From NCBI RefSeq assembly GCF_045679555.1, contig NC_092115.1, positions 32,801,596 through 32,865,595 on the forward strand: a stretch of 64,000 bases of DNA, written 5' to 3'. The notes below the pieces were generated by a model. It made no database searches and was not told the origin of the DNA. It saw only the letters and a list, made by a program, of their open reading frames with translations. The position numbers were made by a program, and so were the translations under genes. This stretch comes from Salvelinus alpinus. Taxonomy: Eukaryota > Chordata > Actinopteri > Salmoniformes > Salmonidae. The stretch's first letter is position 1; each line of letters opens with the position of its first letter. This document shows, piece by piece, positions 38,801-50,800 of this stretch.

Positions 38801-41800
38801 TTTTGTTCCCCGAGCCACTTAGTTATCACTTTTGCCTTATGGCAAGGTGCTCCATAATGCTGGAAAAGGCATTGTTCGTCACCAAACTGTTCCTGGATGG
38901 TTGGGAGAAGTTGCTCTCGGAGGATATGTTGGTACCATTCTTTATTCATGGCTGTGTTCTTAGGCAAAATTGTGAGTGAGCCCACTCCCTTGGCTGAGAA
39001 GCAACCCCACACATGAATGGTCTCAGGATGCTTTACTGTTGGCATGACACAGGACTGACGGTAGCGCTCACCTTGTCTTCGCTGGACAAGCTTTTTTCTG
39101 GATGCCCCAAACAATCAGAAAGGGGATTCATCAGAGAAAATGACTTTACCCCAGTCCTCAGCAGTCCAATCCCTGTACCTTTTGCAAAATATCAGTCGGT
39201 CAATGATGTTTTTCCTGGAGAGAAGTGGCTTCTTTGCTGCCCTTCTTGACAACAGGCCATCCTCAAAGTCTTCGCCTCACTGTTCGTGCAGATGCACTCA
39301 CCTGCCTGCTGCCATTCCTGAGCAAGCTCTGTACTGGTGGTGCCCCGATCCCGCAGCTGAATCAACTTTAGGAGACGGTCCTGGCACTTGAGGGACTTTC
39401 TTGGGCGCCCTGAAGCCTTCTTCACAACAGTTGAACCGCTCTCCTTGAAGTTCTTGATGATCTAATAAATGGTTGATTTAGGTGCAATCTTTCCGGCAGA
39501 AATATCCTTGCCTGTGAAACCCTTTTTGTGCAAAGTAATGATGATGGCACGTGTTTCATTGCAGGTAACCATGATTGACAGAGGAAGAAAAATGATTCCA
39601 AGCATCACCCTCCTTTTGACGCTTCCAGTCTGTTATTTGAACTCAACCAGCATGACAGAGTGATCTCCAGCCTTGTCCTCGTCAACACTCACACCTGTGT
39701 TAACGAGACAATCACTGACATGATGTCAGCTGGTCGTTTTGTGGCAGGGCTGAAATGCAGTGGAAATGTTTTTTGGGGGATTCAGTTAATTTGCATGGCA
39801 AAGAGGGATTTTGCAATTAATTTCAATTCATCCGATCACTCTTCATAACATTCTGAAGTATATGCAAATTGCCATCATACAAACTGAGGCAGCAGACTTT
39901 GTGAAAATGTATATTTGTGTCATTCTTAAAACATTTGACCATGACTGTACGTACAGTCACTGTGGGGACGACGTCCTCGATGCACTTATTGATGAAGCCA
40001 GTGACTGATGTGGTGTACTCCTCAATGCCATCGGAAGAATCCCAGAACATGTTCCAGTCTGTGATAGCAAAACAGTCCTGTAGTTTAGCATCTGCTTCAT
40101 CTGACCACTTTTTTTATAGGCCGAGTCACTGGTGCTTCCTGCTTTAATTTTTGCTTGTAAGCAGGAATCAGGAGGATAGAGTTGTGGTCGGATTTACCAA
40201 ATGGAGGGCGAGGGAGAGCTTTGTACGCGTCTCTGTGTGTGGAGTACAGGTGATCTAGATTTTTTTTCTCCCTCTGGTTGCACATTTAACATGTTGATAG
40301 AAATTTGGTAGAACTGATTTAAGTTTCCCTGCATTGAAGTCTCCGGCCGCTAGGAGCGCCGCCTCTGGGTGAGTTTTTCCTGTTTGCTTATTTCCTTATA
40401 CAGCTGACTGAGTGCGGTCTTAGTGCCAGCGTCTGTCTATGGTGGTAAATAAACAGCCAGAATAATAACTACTCTTGACATGAATGGATGCAGATTTAAC
40501 GAAGGCAATCATTTAGAAACTACACTGAACAAAAATATTAACACTACATTTTCAAGGATTTGACTGAGTTACAGTTTATATAAGGAAATTGTTATTTTTT
40601 TTATTTTAATTTTACCTTTATTTAACCAGGCAAGTCAGTTAAGAACCAATTCTTATTTTCAATGACGGCCTAGGAACAGTGGGTTAACCTGTCTAGGACT
40701 GCCCACATTCCACTGAAAAGGCAGCGCGCGAAATTCAAAAAATATTTTTTAGAAATATTTAACTTTCACACATTAACAAGTCCAATACAGCAAATGAAAG
40801 AAACATCTTGTGAATCCAGCCAACATGTCCGATTTTTTAAAATGTTTTACAGCGAAAACACCACGTATATTTATGTTAGCTCACCACCAAATACAAAAAA
40901 GCACAGACATTTCTTTCACAGCACAGGTAGCTTGTACAAAACCGACCAAATAGAGATAGAATTAGTCACTAACCAAGAAACAACTTCATCAGATGACAGT
41001 CTTATAACATGTTATACAATAAATCTATGTTTTGTTTGAAAAATTTGCATATTTCAGGTATAAATCATAGTTTTACATTGCAGCTATAATCACAAATAGC
41101 ACCGAAGCAGCTAGAAAAATTACAGAGACCAACGTGAAATACCTAAATACTCATCATAAAACATTTATGAAAAATACATGGTGTACAGCAAATGAAAGAT
41201 AAACATCTTGTGAATCCAGCCAATATTTCAGATTTTTTAAGTGTTTTACAGCGAAAACACAATATAGCATTATATTAGCTTACCACAATAGCCAAAAACA
41301 CAACCCATTTATCAGCAGCAAAAGTTAGCGATCGCAAAAAAACAGCAAAAGATATATAAATTTTCACTAACCTTGACAAGCTTCATCAGATGACAGTCCT
41401 ATAACATCAGGTTATACAATACACTTATGTTTTGTTCGAAAATGTGCATATTTAGAGCTGAAATCCGTGGTTATACATTGTGAAAACGTAGCAACTTTTT
41501 CCCAGAATCTCCGGATATATTTCTGACACTCACCTATTCTGACCAAATAACTCATCATAAACTTTACTAAAAAATACATGTTGTACAGCAAATGAAAGAT
41601 ACACTAGTTCTTAATGCAATCGCCGTGTTAGAATTCTAAAAATAACTTTAGTACGACATACAGCTTACGTTATAGCGAGACAGCGCCCAAAATCAGGGCG
41701 GAAAATAATACTAAACATTTGACAGAAATACGAAATAACATCATAAATGGTTCCTACTTTTGCTGAGCTTCCATCAGAATCTTGTACAAGGGGTCCTTTG

Positions 41801-44800
41801 TCCAGAACAATCGTTGTTTGGTTGTAGAATGTCCTTTTTTCCTGTCGAATTAGCAACCAAAGCTAGCCAAGTGGCGCGAAGCTGTCCATCTCCACCAAAA
41901 GCAGAGAACGGAACACGCCAAAACTCCCGATTAAACTTTCAATAATCTGATAAAACTATATTGAAAAAACATACTTTACGATGATATTATCACATTTATC
42001 AAATAAAATCAAAGCCGGAGATATTAGCCGTCTATAACGAAAGCTTTTCAGAAGGCAATCCAGAGTTCCTTCCCGCGCCTTGCTGAACAAAGGAAATTTG
42101 GGGTCATGTCATTCCAAGAGCTCTCTTTTGACCTCAGATCAAGCTATACACCCCATTTCACCTCTCACTGCCTGTTGACATCTAGTGGAAGGCATATGAA
42201 GTGCATGTATATCCATAGATTTCAAGCAAATGAATAGGAAGGCCCTGGAACAGAGCCTCGATTTCAGATTTTTCACTTCCTGACAGGAAGTTTGCTGCAA
42301 AATGAGTTCTGTTTTACTCACAGATATAATTCAAACGGTTTTAGAAACTTGAGTGTTTTCTATCCAATAGTAATAATAATATGCATATTGTACGAGCAAG
42401 AATTGAGTACGAGACAGTATAATTTGGGAACGATTTTTTACAAAGTGAAAACAGCGCCCCCCTATCCCAAAGAAGTTAACTGCCTTGTTCAGGGGCAGAA
42501 CAACATATTTTTACCTTGTCTGCTCGGGGATTTGATCTTGCCTTCGCCGAAGGCGACTGGGGATGCTGTCCTTATATTTATTTTAAATTGACTGATAGGT
42601 ACACTAGTGGTTAGAGCGCTGGACTAGTAACCGAAAGGTTGCAAGATCAAATCCCCGAGCAGACAAGGTAAAAATATGTTGTTCTGCCCCTGAACAAGGC
42701 AGTTAACCCACTGTTCCTAGGCCGTCATTGAAAAAAGCAAATTAATTACTTAAAAATCATACAATGTGATTTTCTGGATTTTAGATTCCGTCTCTCACAG
42801 TTGAAGTGTACCTATGATAAAAATTACAGACCCCTACATGCTTTGTAAGTAGGAAAACCTGCAAAATCGGCAGTGTATCAAATACTCCCCACTGTATATA
42901 GATATTCCATCAAAAATCAACCGTTTCCAGCTACAATAGTCATTTACAACATTAACAATGTCTACACTGTATTTCTGATCAATTTGATGTCATTTTAATG
43001 TACAAAAAATGTGCTTTTCTTTCAAAAACAAGACATTTCTAAGTGACCCCAAACTTTTGAATGGTAGTGTACATTGGAGGCAGCTTATGGTAGAGAAATT
43101 AATTTTAAATTCTCTGGTAACAGCTCTGATGGACATTCCTGCAGTCAGCATGCCAATTGCACACTCCCTCAACTTGAGACACCAGTGGCATTGTGTTGTG
43201 ACAATTGTGGCATTTTATTGTCCTCAGCATAAGGTGCAACTGTGTAATGATCCACATTTGAGAGAAATAAGGTTTTTGTGCGTATGGATTATTTCTGGGA
43301 TGTCAGCACATGAAACATGGGACAAACACTTCACATGTTGCGTTTATATTTTTGTTCAGTGTAAAAGCTAGTGTTTCCCTATCCTATTCTGATCAGTGGC
43401 TATCCATTTCCCTTTCCTTTGACTACAGTTTGGGTCAGAAGGGAAAGAGTTAGTACTTCCCACTTGCAAAGGATGAGGTGGTTACTATCAATAGTAAATC
43501 AAACTGGATCTGACAGGAAATGGACTTTGAGGTCTCAATCCAAAAGGAGGGATTTATTGTTCCGTATAAAGCTGAAACAAAACACATGGCTCGGCTGACT
43601 CACTTTATCTGTGTTTTCCAGCGTAGTACTCATTTCATTTTTATTATTGATCTAGAACTGTGTGGTGGGTAGCGAGGAAGAGGAGCATGCGTACTGATGC
43701 TTTATTTCAAGAGTACATGAGGATAGCCAGCTAGCCACTTCCCAGATGAAGGCAGATCCAAGCTCAAGCTAAACCTCCAAAGCCAAGACCTGGGTTTAAT
43801 ATTATTTGAAGTATTTTTCAAATAGGTGTGATTGATTGAGTGGAATAGAAAAGTCTCCAAAAGTACAAACTCCGCCCACCTGTGTTGACAGTCCAGGCAC
43901 TGGCAGGCTAAAGTGATCACTCAAACTATTTGAATGAGTTCCAATAGTATTTGAACCCAGGTTTGCCTCGGATGTCAGCAGCCAACAGGGTTAATAACCT
44001 GCACCCCATCTGCGCCGTGCCATCATGGTTGTAAACTAGCCTTTTACTACTGTTGGTTCAGCAACAACATGTCAGCTAGGAGGCAGGACCTCGCCCTCAT
44101 AGGCTGAGAGAGAGCTGTGTGAGCTCTGTATTTACTTACAATGCATCCAGTGCCGTGCAGGCAGGGTGAGTGAACACATTTTTGAGCACGGGCCAGGAAC
44201 ATCGTGTTCCTGCTCTCTAGCTAGTTAGTGTGACATCTGCTGGCACTCCGCCTAGCAGGGTCAAGTTGAATCAAATAAGAGAGCACGCTGCTCGGCTGCT
44301 GCGTAGGCTGGGGTGGTGTGGGTGGCTAACAGGGAAAGGGGGCTGGTATGCTGGTCTTGTCTGCACATGACAGGGTGGAGAGTGTTTTGGATTTCTCTAC
44401 ATGGGAACTGATATCCTCAGGTGTGCTGTGTGTGTGCCCAATGAGACAGAGCGTTCTGTTATTGTTAGTGTAACGGCTTGTTCCTTTGTGCCCACTCTTA
44501 ATGGTTCCACATGTGTACCTTAATCCTCATTGATGACAGTTTTTAAGAAGGGTTTTTGATCATATTGTACAGAACACATGACACGTGCTGATATGCCACA
44601 TATTAGCACCCAAGTGTTGGAACTAAGATGAAAACATACTCCTTTGAATGAAGGAAAATACTTCTGCCAAAGTATGACCTTTTGGAATTAACATATTGCA
44701 CTGATATCATGTTATGTGTAAAGCTCATAATAATAGACTAATCATCCCCAGGTGACAGACACGGACATCTCAGACTACCTGTCTGATGGAGAGGGAGAGA

Positions 44801-47800
44801 GCCATGACACCCTAAGCCAGAACAGACTGGAGGCTGGGGTTGTGGCTGAGTGTCCTCTGCATACTGGGGCTGGGGAAGGGGAGGGCAGCAGAAGGTCAGT
44901 CAGTGACTGGGTCAGGTCCGCTCAAGCAGCGCTGCAGACGCCCCAGAAACAGACCGACAGGAACTCCAAGACCCCAGAAGACTCCAGCAAAAAGAAAAGG
45001 ACGTTTCAAAGGTTCGACTACTAAAGAAAAAATATTTTTAAGAAGCATTTATGATCTCATAATAGGTTCGATCAGGGGTAGGCAACCCTGTTCCTGGAGT
45101 GTACTGCAGGATTGTGTTCCAACTAGGCACCACACACGACCAACTGAGCTAATTGATCAGTTCTGTGATTGCCTAAATTCAACACACCTGGTCTTCCAGG
45201 TCGGGTAAATCAAAAACATTAAGTCTCTGCTACATTCCAGGACCAGGGTTGCTTACCCCTGGGTTAGCTCTTGGATAATGAGAAGCAATGCGAGGGAAAT
45301 AATCATCATGATCATCGCGAGTCACATACACACACACACACACCGTCTGCGGATGTTTCCAGGGCGATGCTGCTGATCAAAGGGCCACCTGGGTGACGAC
45401 ATGTGGGTGCCAAATGTCACTGTCATAGTTAAGACCCTCGGATAAGACAATCTTTCTCCACAGAGTACCATAACAAACTACTGCTTTGTGATTCCTTTGT
45501 ATTTCTACAGTTGATCAAATAGAATTGTATTTGTCAAATGCGCCGAGTACAACTGGCGTAGACTTTACCGTGAAAGGCTTGCTTACGAGCCCTTCCCAAC
45601 AATGCAGAGTTTAAAGATAAGAATAAAGTGGTAACACGGAGAATAAAATAAAATACACAAGAATGGAGGTATACACAGAGAGTACCAGTACCAGATCAAT
45701 GTGTATGAGGTTCGAGGTAGATAAGTACATGAAGGCAGGGTAAAGTGACTATGCGTCAGGATAGATATTATTACTATTATTATTAAGAGTAAAATAAAGA
45801 ACAGAGCAGCAGAAGCAAAGTATGAGTATTAGCGTGTGTGTGTGTATGTAGTGTGTGTGGGAGTGTCAATGTATTGTGTGGTTTGTACTCTGAACAAAAA
45901 TATAAACGCAAAAATGTCAAAGATTTTACTGAGTTACAGTTCATATAAGGAAATCAGTCAATTGAAATAAATATATTAGGCCCTGATCTATGGATTTCAT
46001 ATGGCTGGGAATATAGAAATGGATCTGTTGGTCACAGATACCGTTTTTAAAAAGGTAGGTGTGGATCAGAAAACCAGTCAGTATCTGGTGTGACCACCAT
46101 TTGCCTCATGCAGCGCGACACATCTTCTTCGCATAGAGTTGATCGGGCTGTAGATTGCGGCCTTGTGGAATGTTGTCCCATTGTGGCCTGGTGGAATGTT
46201 GTCCTACTTCTCTTCAATGGCAGTGTGAAGTTGCTGGATATTGGCGGGAACTGGAACACTGTTGTACACGTCGATCCATAGTGTCCCAAACACGGAGGAA
46301 CTGAGACGTTTTCAGCTTCCTGGAATTGTGTACAGATCCTTGAGACATGGGGCTGTGCATTATCATGCTACAACATGATGTGATGGCGGCTGATGAAGTG
46401 CTCGACAATGTGCCTCAGGATCTCATCACAGTATCTCTGTGCATTCAAATTGCCATCGATAAAATGCAATTGTGTTCGTTGTATGTAGCTTATACCTGTC
46501 CATACCATAACCCCACCGCCACAATGGGGCACTCTTAACAACGTTGGCATCAGAAAAAAACGCTTGCCCGTACGTCTGCCGTATGCCCGGTACAGTTGAA
46601 ACCGGGATTCATCCGTGAAGAGCTCACTTCTCCAGTGTGCCAGTGGCCATCGAAGGTGAGCATTTGCCCACTGAAGTCGGTTACGACACCGAACTGTGGT
46701 CAGGTCAAGACCCTGGTGAGGACGACGAGCACGCAGTTGAGTTTCCCTGAGATGGTTTCTAACAGTTTGTGCAGAAATTATTCAGTTGTACACAGTGGTG
46801 TAAAGTACTTAAGTAAAAATACTTTAAAGTACTACTAAGTACTATGTTTTTTGGGAATCTGTACTTCACTATTTATATTTTGGACAACTTTTACTTCACT
46901 ACATTTCTAAATAAAATGATGCACTTTTTACTCCATACATTTTCCCTCACACCCAAAAGTACTTGTTACATTTTGAATGCTTAGCAGGACAGGAAAATTG
47001 TGAAATTCTCACACTTATCAATATCCCTGGTCATCTCTACTGCCTCTGATCTGGCTGACTCACTATACACACATGCTTCGTTTGTAAGTTATGTCTGAGT
47101 GTTCCCCTGGCTTTGTGTAAATAAAATCGGGGTTACTTAATATAAGGAATTTGAAATTATTTCTACTTTTAATTTTGATCCATAGGTATGTTTAAAACCA
47201 AATAATTTTAGACTTTCACTCACGTAGTATTTTGCTGAGTGAGATAATTTTTGTTCTCTCTGTGTGTGTGTGTGTGTACAGTGCATTCAGAAAGTATTCA
47301 GACCCCTTGTTTTTTCCCACATTTTGTTACGTTACAGCCTTATTTTAAAATTGATCGATTTTTTCCCCCCCTCATCAATCGACACACAATATCCAATAAT
47401 GACAAAGCAAAAACAGTTTAGAAATGTTTGCAAATGTATTAAAAATAAATAAAAAAGTATCACATTTACAGTTTTCAGACCCTTTACTCAGTACTTTACT
47501 TTGTTGAAGCACCTTTGGCAGTGATTACAGCCTCGGGGTCTTATTAGGTAGCTCTGGAGCAGGTTTTCATCTAGGATCTCTCTGTACTTTTCTCTGTTTA
47601 TTTTCCCCTCGATCCTGACTAGTTTCCCAGTCCCTGCCGCTGAAAAACATCCCCACAGCCAGATGCTGCCACCATGCTTCACCGTATAGATGTTGCCAGG
47701 TTTCCTCCAGATGTGACTCTTGGCATTCAGGCCAGAGTTCAATCTTGGTTTCATCAGACCAGAGAATCTTGTTTCTCATGGTCTGAGAGTCTTTTAGGAG

Positions 47801-50800
47801 CATTTTGGCAAACTCCAAGCAGGCTATCAAGGGCCTTTTGCTGAGGAGTGGCTTCTATCTGGCCACTCTACCATAAAGGCCTGATTGGTAGAGTGCTGCA
47901 GAGATGGTTGTCCTTCTGAAGGTTCTCCCATCTCCGCAGAGGATCTCTGTCAGAATGACCATCGGTTATTGGTCACCTCCCTGATCAAGGCCCTTCTCCC
48001 CCGATTACTCAGTTTGGCCGGGCGGCCAGCTCGAGGAAGGATCTTGTTGATTTCAAACTTCTTCCCTTTAAGAATGATGAAGGCCACTGTGTTCTTGGGG
48101 ACCTTCAATGCTATAGAAATGTTTAGGTAACCTTCCCCAGATTTGTGCCTTGACACAATCCTGTCTCGTAGCTCTACGGACAATTCCTTCGACCTCATGG
48201 CTTAGTTTTTGCTCTGACATGCACTGTCAACTGTGGGACCTTTATATTGATAGGTGTGTGCCTTTCCAAATCATATCCAATCAATTGAATTTACCACGGG
48301 TGGACTCAAATCAAGTCGTAGAAACATCTCAAGGATGATCAATGTAAACAGGATCCACCTGAGCTCAATTTCAAGTCTCATAGCAAAGGGTCTGAATACT
48401 TATCTAAATAAGGTATTTCTGTTCTATTTTTTATTCCCAAAAATTATTTTAGTCGTTTTAGAATAAGCCTGTAAAGTAACAAAATGTGGAAAAAGTCAAG
48501 GGGTCTGAAAACTTTCCAAATGCACTGTATACTGAACAAAAATATGAACGCTACACGTAAAGTGTTAGCCTCATGTTTCATGAGCTGAAATAAAAGATCC
48601 CAGTAATGTTCCATACGCACAAATGTTTTCTCTCATTGTGGATAGATTTGTTTACATCCCTGTTTAGTAAGCATTTCTCTTTTGCCAATGTAATCCATCC
48701 ATCTGCCAGGTGTGGCATATCAAGAAGCTGATTTAAACAGCATAGTCATTACACAGGGGCACCTTGTGCTCGGGACTCTAAAATGTGCAGTTTTGTCACA
48801 CAACACAATGCCACAGATGTCTCAAGGGAGTGTGCAATTGGCATGCTGACTGCAGAAATGTTGCCAGAGATTTGCATGCAAATAACTCTACCATAAGCCG
48901 CTCCAAAGTGGTTTTAGAGAATTTGGCAGTACGTTCATCCGGATTCGAGAATTTGGCAGTACCTTCAACTGCAGACCACGTGTAACCACTCCAGCCCAGG
49001 ACTTACACATCCGGCTTCTTCACCTACGGGACTGTCTCAGACCAGCCACCCGGACAGTTGATGATACTGAGTATTTCTGTCTGTAATAAAGCCCTTTTGG
49101 GGGGAAAAACTCATTCTGATTGTCTGCGCTCTTGCCCAGTCATGAAATCCATAGATTAGGGCCTAATTTTTTCCTATTACTGAGTATTTCTGTCTGTAAT
49201 AAAGCCCTTTTGGGGGGAAAAACTCATTCTGATTGTCTGCGCTCTTGCCCAGTCGTGAAATCCATAGATTAGGGCCTAATTTTTTCCTATTGACTGTTTT
49301 ATCTTATATGAACTGTAAAATCGTTGAAATTGTTCCATGTTGCGTTTTTATGTTTTTGTTCAGTGTATATATATGGTCTAGTGAGTGTGCGAAATTTCAG
49401 TGGAAGATAGTCAGTGCAGGTCGTTTGGGTGACATTTAATTGACTCTTTAGCAGTCTGGCTAATTAGCAGTCTTATGGCTTGGGGGTAGAAGCTGTCTCA
49501 GAGGCTGTTGGTCTGAGAACCAATGCTCTGGTACCATTTGCCTGATGGTAGCAATATATGGCTTGGGTGCACTGCACAGTTGGATGCACAGCACAGAATA
49601 ATGTTCACTTCTTATAAATCGATTTAAAGTAGCTTAGCCTGTATTGAGCGCTATTTATACAGTATTCTTGAGGATATTGACGTTGTGTGTGTGTGTTTGC
49701 TACAGTGGCGGCATGGCGGAGCGACTGAACCGACTCCAGTGCAGACAGAGGTCAGCCATCAGCTTCTGGAGGCACCAGTCCATCTCTCACACTACTACTA
49801 CAGCCACAGGTAATACAGACAACAAAAAAACGCACAAGTCCGTGTTTGACACCACTGTAGTAGGGCTGGCAGTTGCCAGGGACCTCACGATACAATAGAT
49901 GTGATATTATCACGATACTTTGGTGCCGGTACGATATATATTGCGATTCTCACGATCCGATATGTATTCCGTTTCGACACTGCAAATGTTGCTCACCGTA
50001 TGTCTGCTGCAGAGGGACAAGAGAGAGCCATGAGAACTAGTTTTGATCGCAAAACAAAATTGTCTGTATTTAAAAAGATGGAGAAGAAGCTATGAAGGAA
50101 AAATACTGGACCTTTGGTAAAGATACAACTAACTAGCGCAAAAATAGTAATGCGATGGTCAAAACGATACGATATCAAAATGTCAAAAATAATATCCTGA
50201 TTTGTTACTGTATTGATTGTTTTCTCTCCCCATCACTACACTATAGGCACAGGTATTAGGCTACAGAGTTTTTTATTTGACATGTAAAACTGAGAAACAG
50301 CAACAGACATGCAGAAGTAACCATGTGCTCTGTGAATATAGAAACCCAGCAGGGCTTATGAAAGGATCCCTAGTCACCGTTACCACACATTCTTACGTAC
50401 GCTAAGTATTCTCCGTTAATGGTTCAACATTAACTTTGATTTGATGCGTTCTCTGAGATAGAAGTCAATCTCTCAGGCAGGCGTGATTTTTCTGCTCAGA
50501 TCTGTGGTCACGTGAAGACTGGAGCTGGAGCGTGTGGAGGAAATGCTGGTTGCTCGTTGATAATTGTGACAGCAGTGAATTTGTTTGGTCGGGGCCAGTA
50601 TGTAGGTGACAGGAAGCACTCTGCTTACTGACTTATGTTTTCTTTCCATGGTACTACCAAAGCACGAGTCTACCCTCATTGTCATTGGCTCCTAGATAAT
50701 TAGGTTAAACCACTATTTTAATGTGACAGTTGATCGTGGAAAAAACAACCAAAAAAACGTCTACCTTTTCCAACTCCCGTTCAGTCAGTAGGTCAGTTAG

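Larger units (their letters stand above)
36300..40520 (-). mobile_element. L2-like LINE split by a Tc1 transposon
   Basis: Non-LTR retrotransposon in minus orientation. Its 3' UTR (36300-36657) begins near TTTATTTGTCACGTGCGCGG, followed by the reverse transcriptase in two frames and, beyond a Tc1 insertion (38385-39947), more 5' sequence (39950-40520). Removing the Tc1 plus one TA rejoins TATGTA to CGTACAGTCACTG, which reads as continuous element sequence. It is old and inactive because of frameshifts. Confidence 0.75.
40523..43361 (-). mobile_element. Tc1-like transposon, family B, copy 3, split by a nest
   Basis: Left end CACTGAACAAAAATATTAAC after TA (40521-40522); right end ATATTTTTGTTCAGTG before TA (43362-43363). 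About 75 bases of the element lie at the left and about 290 at the right. The 2.5 kb between holds a split HpaI SINE, a piggyBac-like element, a second HpaI SINE and the end of a family G Tc1. Confidence 0.7.
45505..49575 (-). mobile_element. L2-like LINE 3' end split by four insertions
   Basis: LINE 3' UTR sequence at 45505-45884 (AATGCGCCGAGTACAACTGG) resumes at about 49369-49575 (CAGTCTTATGGCTTGGGGGT, the same segment as in the LINE at 36658). Between these parts lie two family B Tc1s, one family A Tc1 and an hAT-like MITE. All are in spidr intron 6. Confidence 0.65.

Noticed and set aside
43370..44751. Additional spidr exons in intron 5
   Set aside because: Exons 5 and 6 join in phase 0 with good similarity to SPIDR, and no conserved block was found between them.
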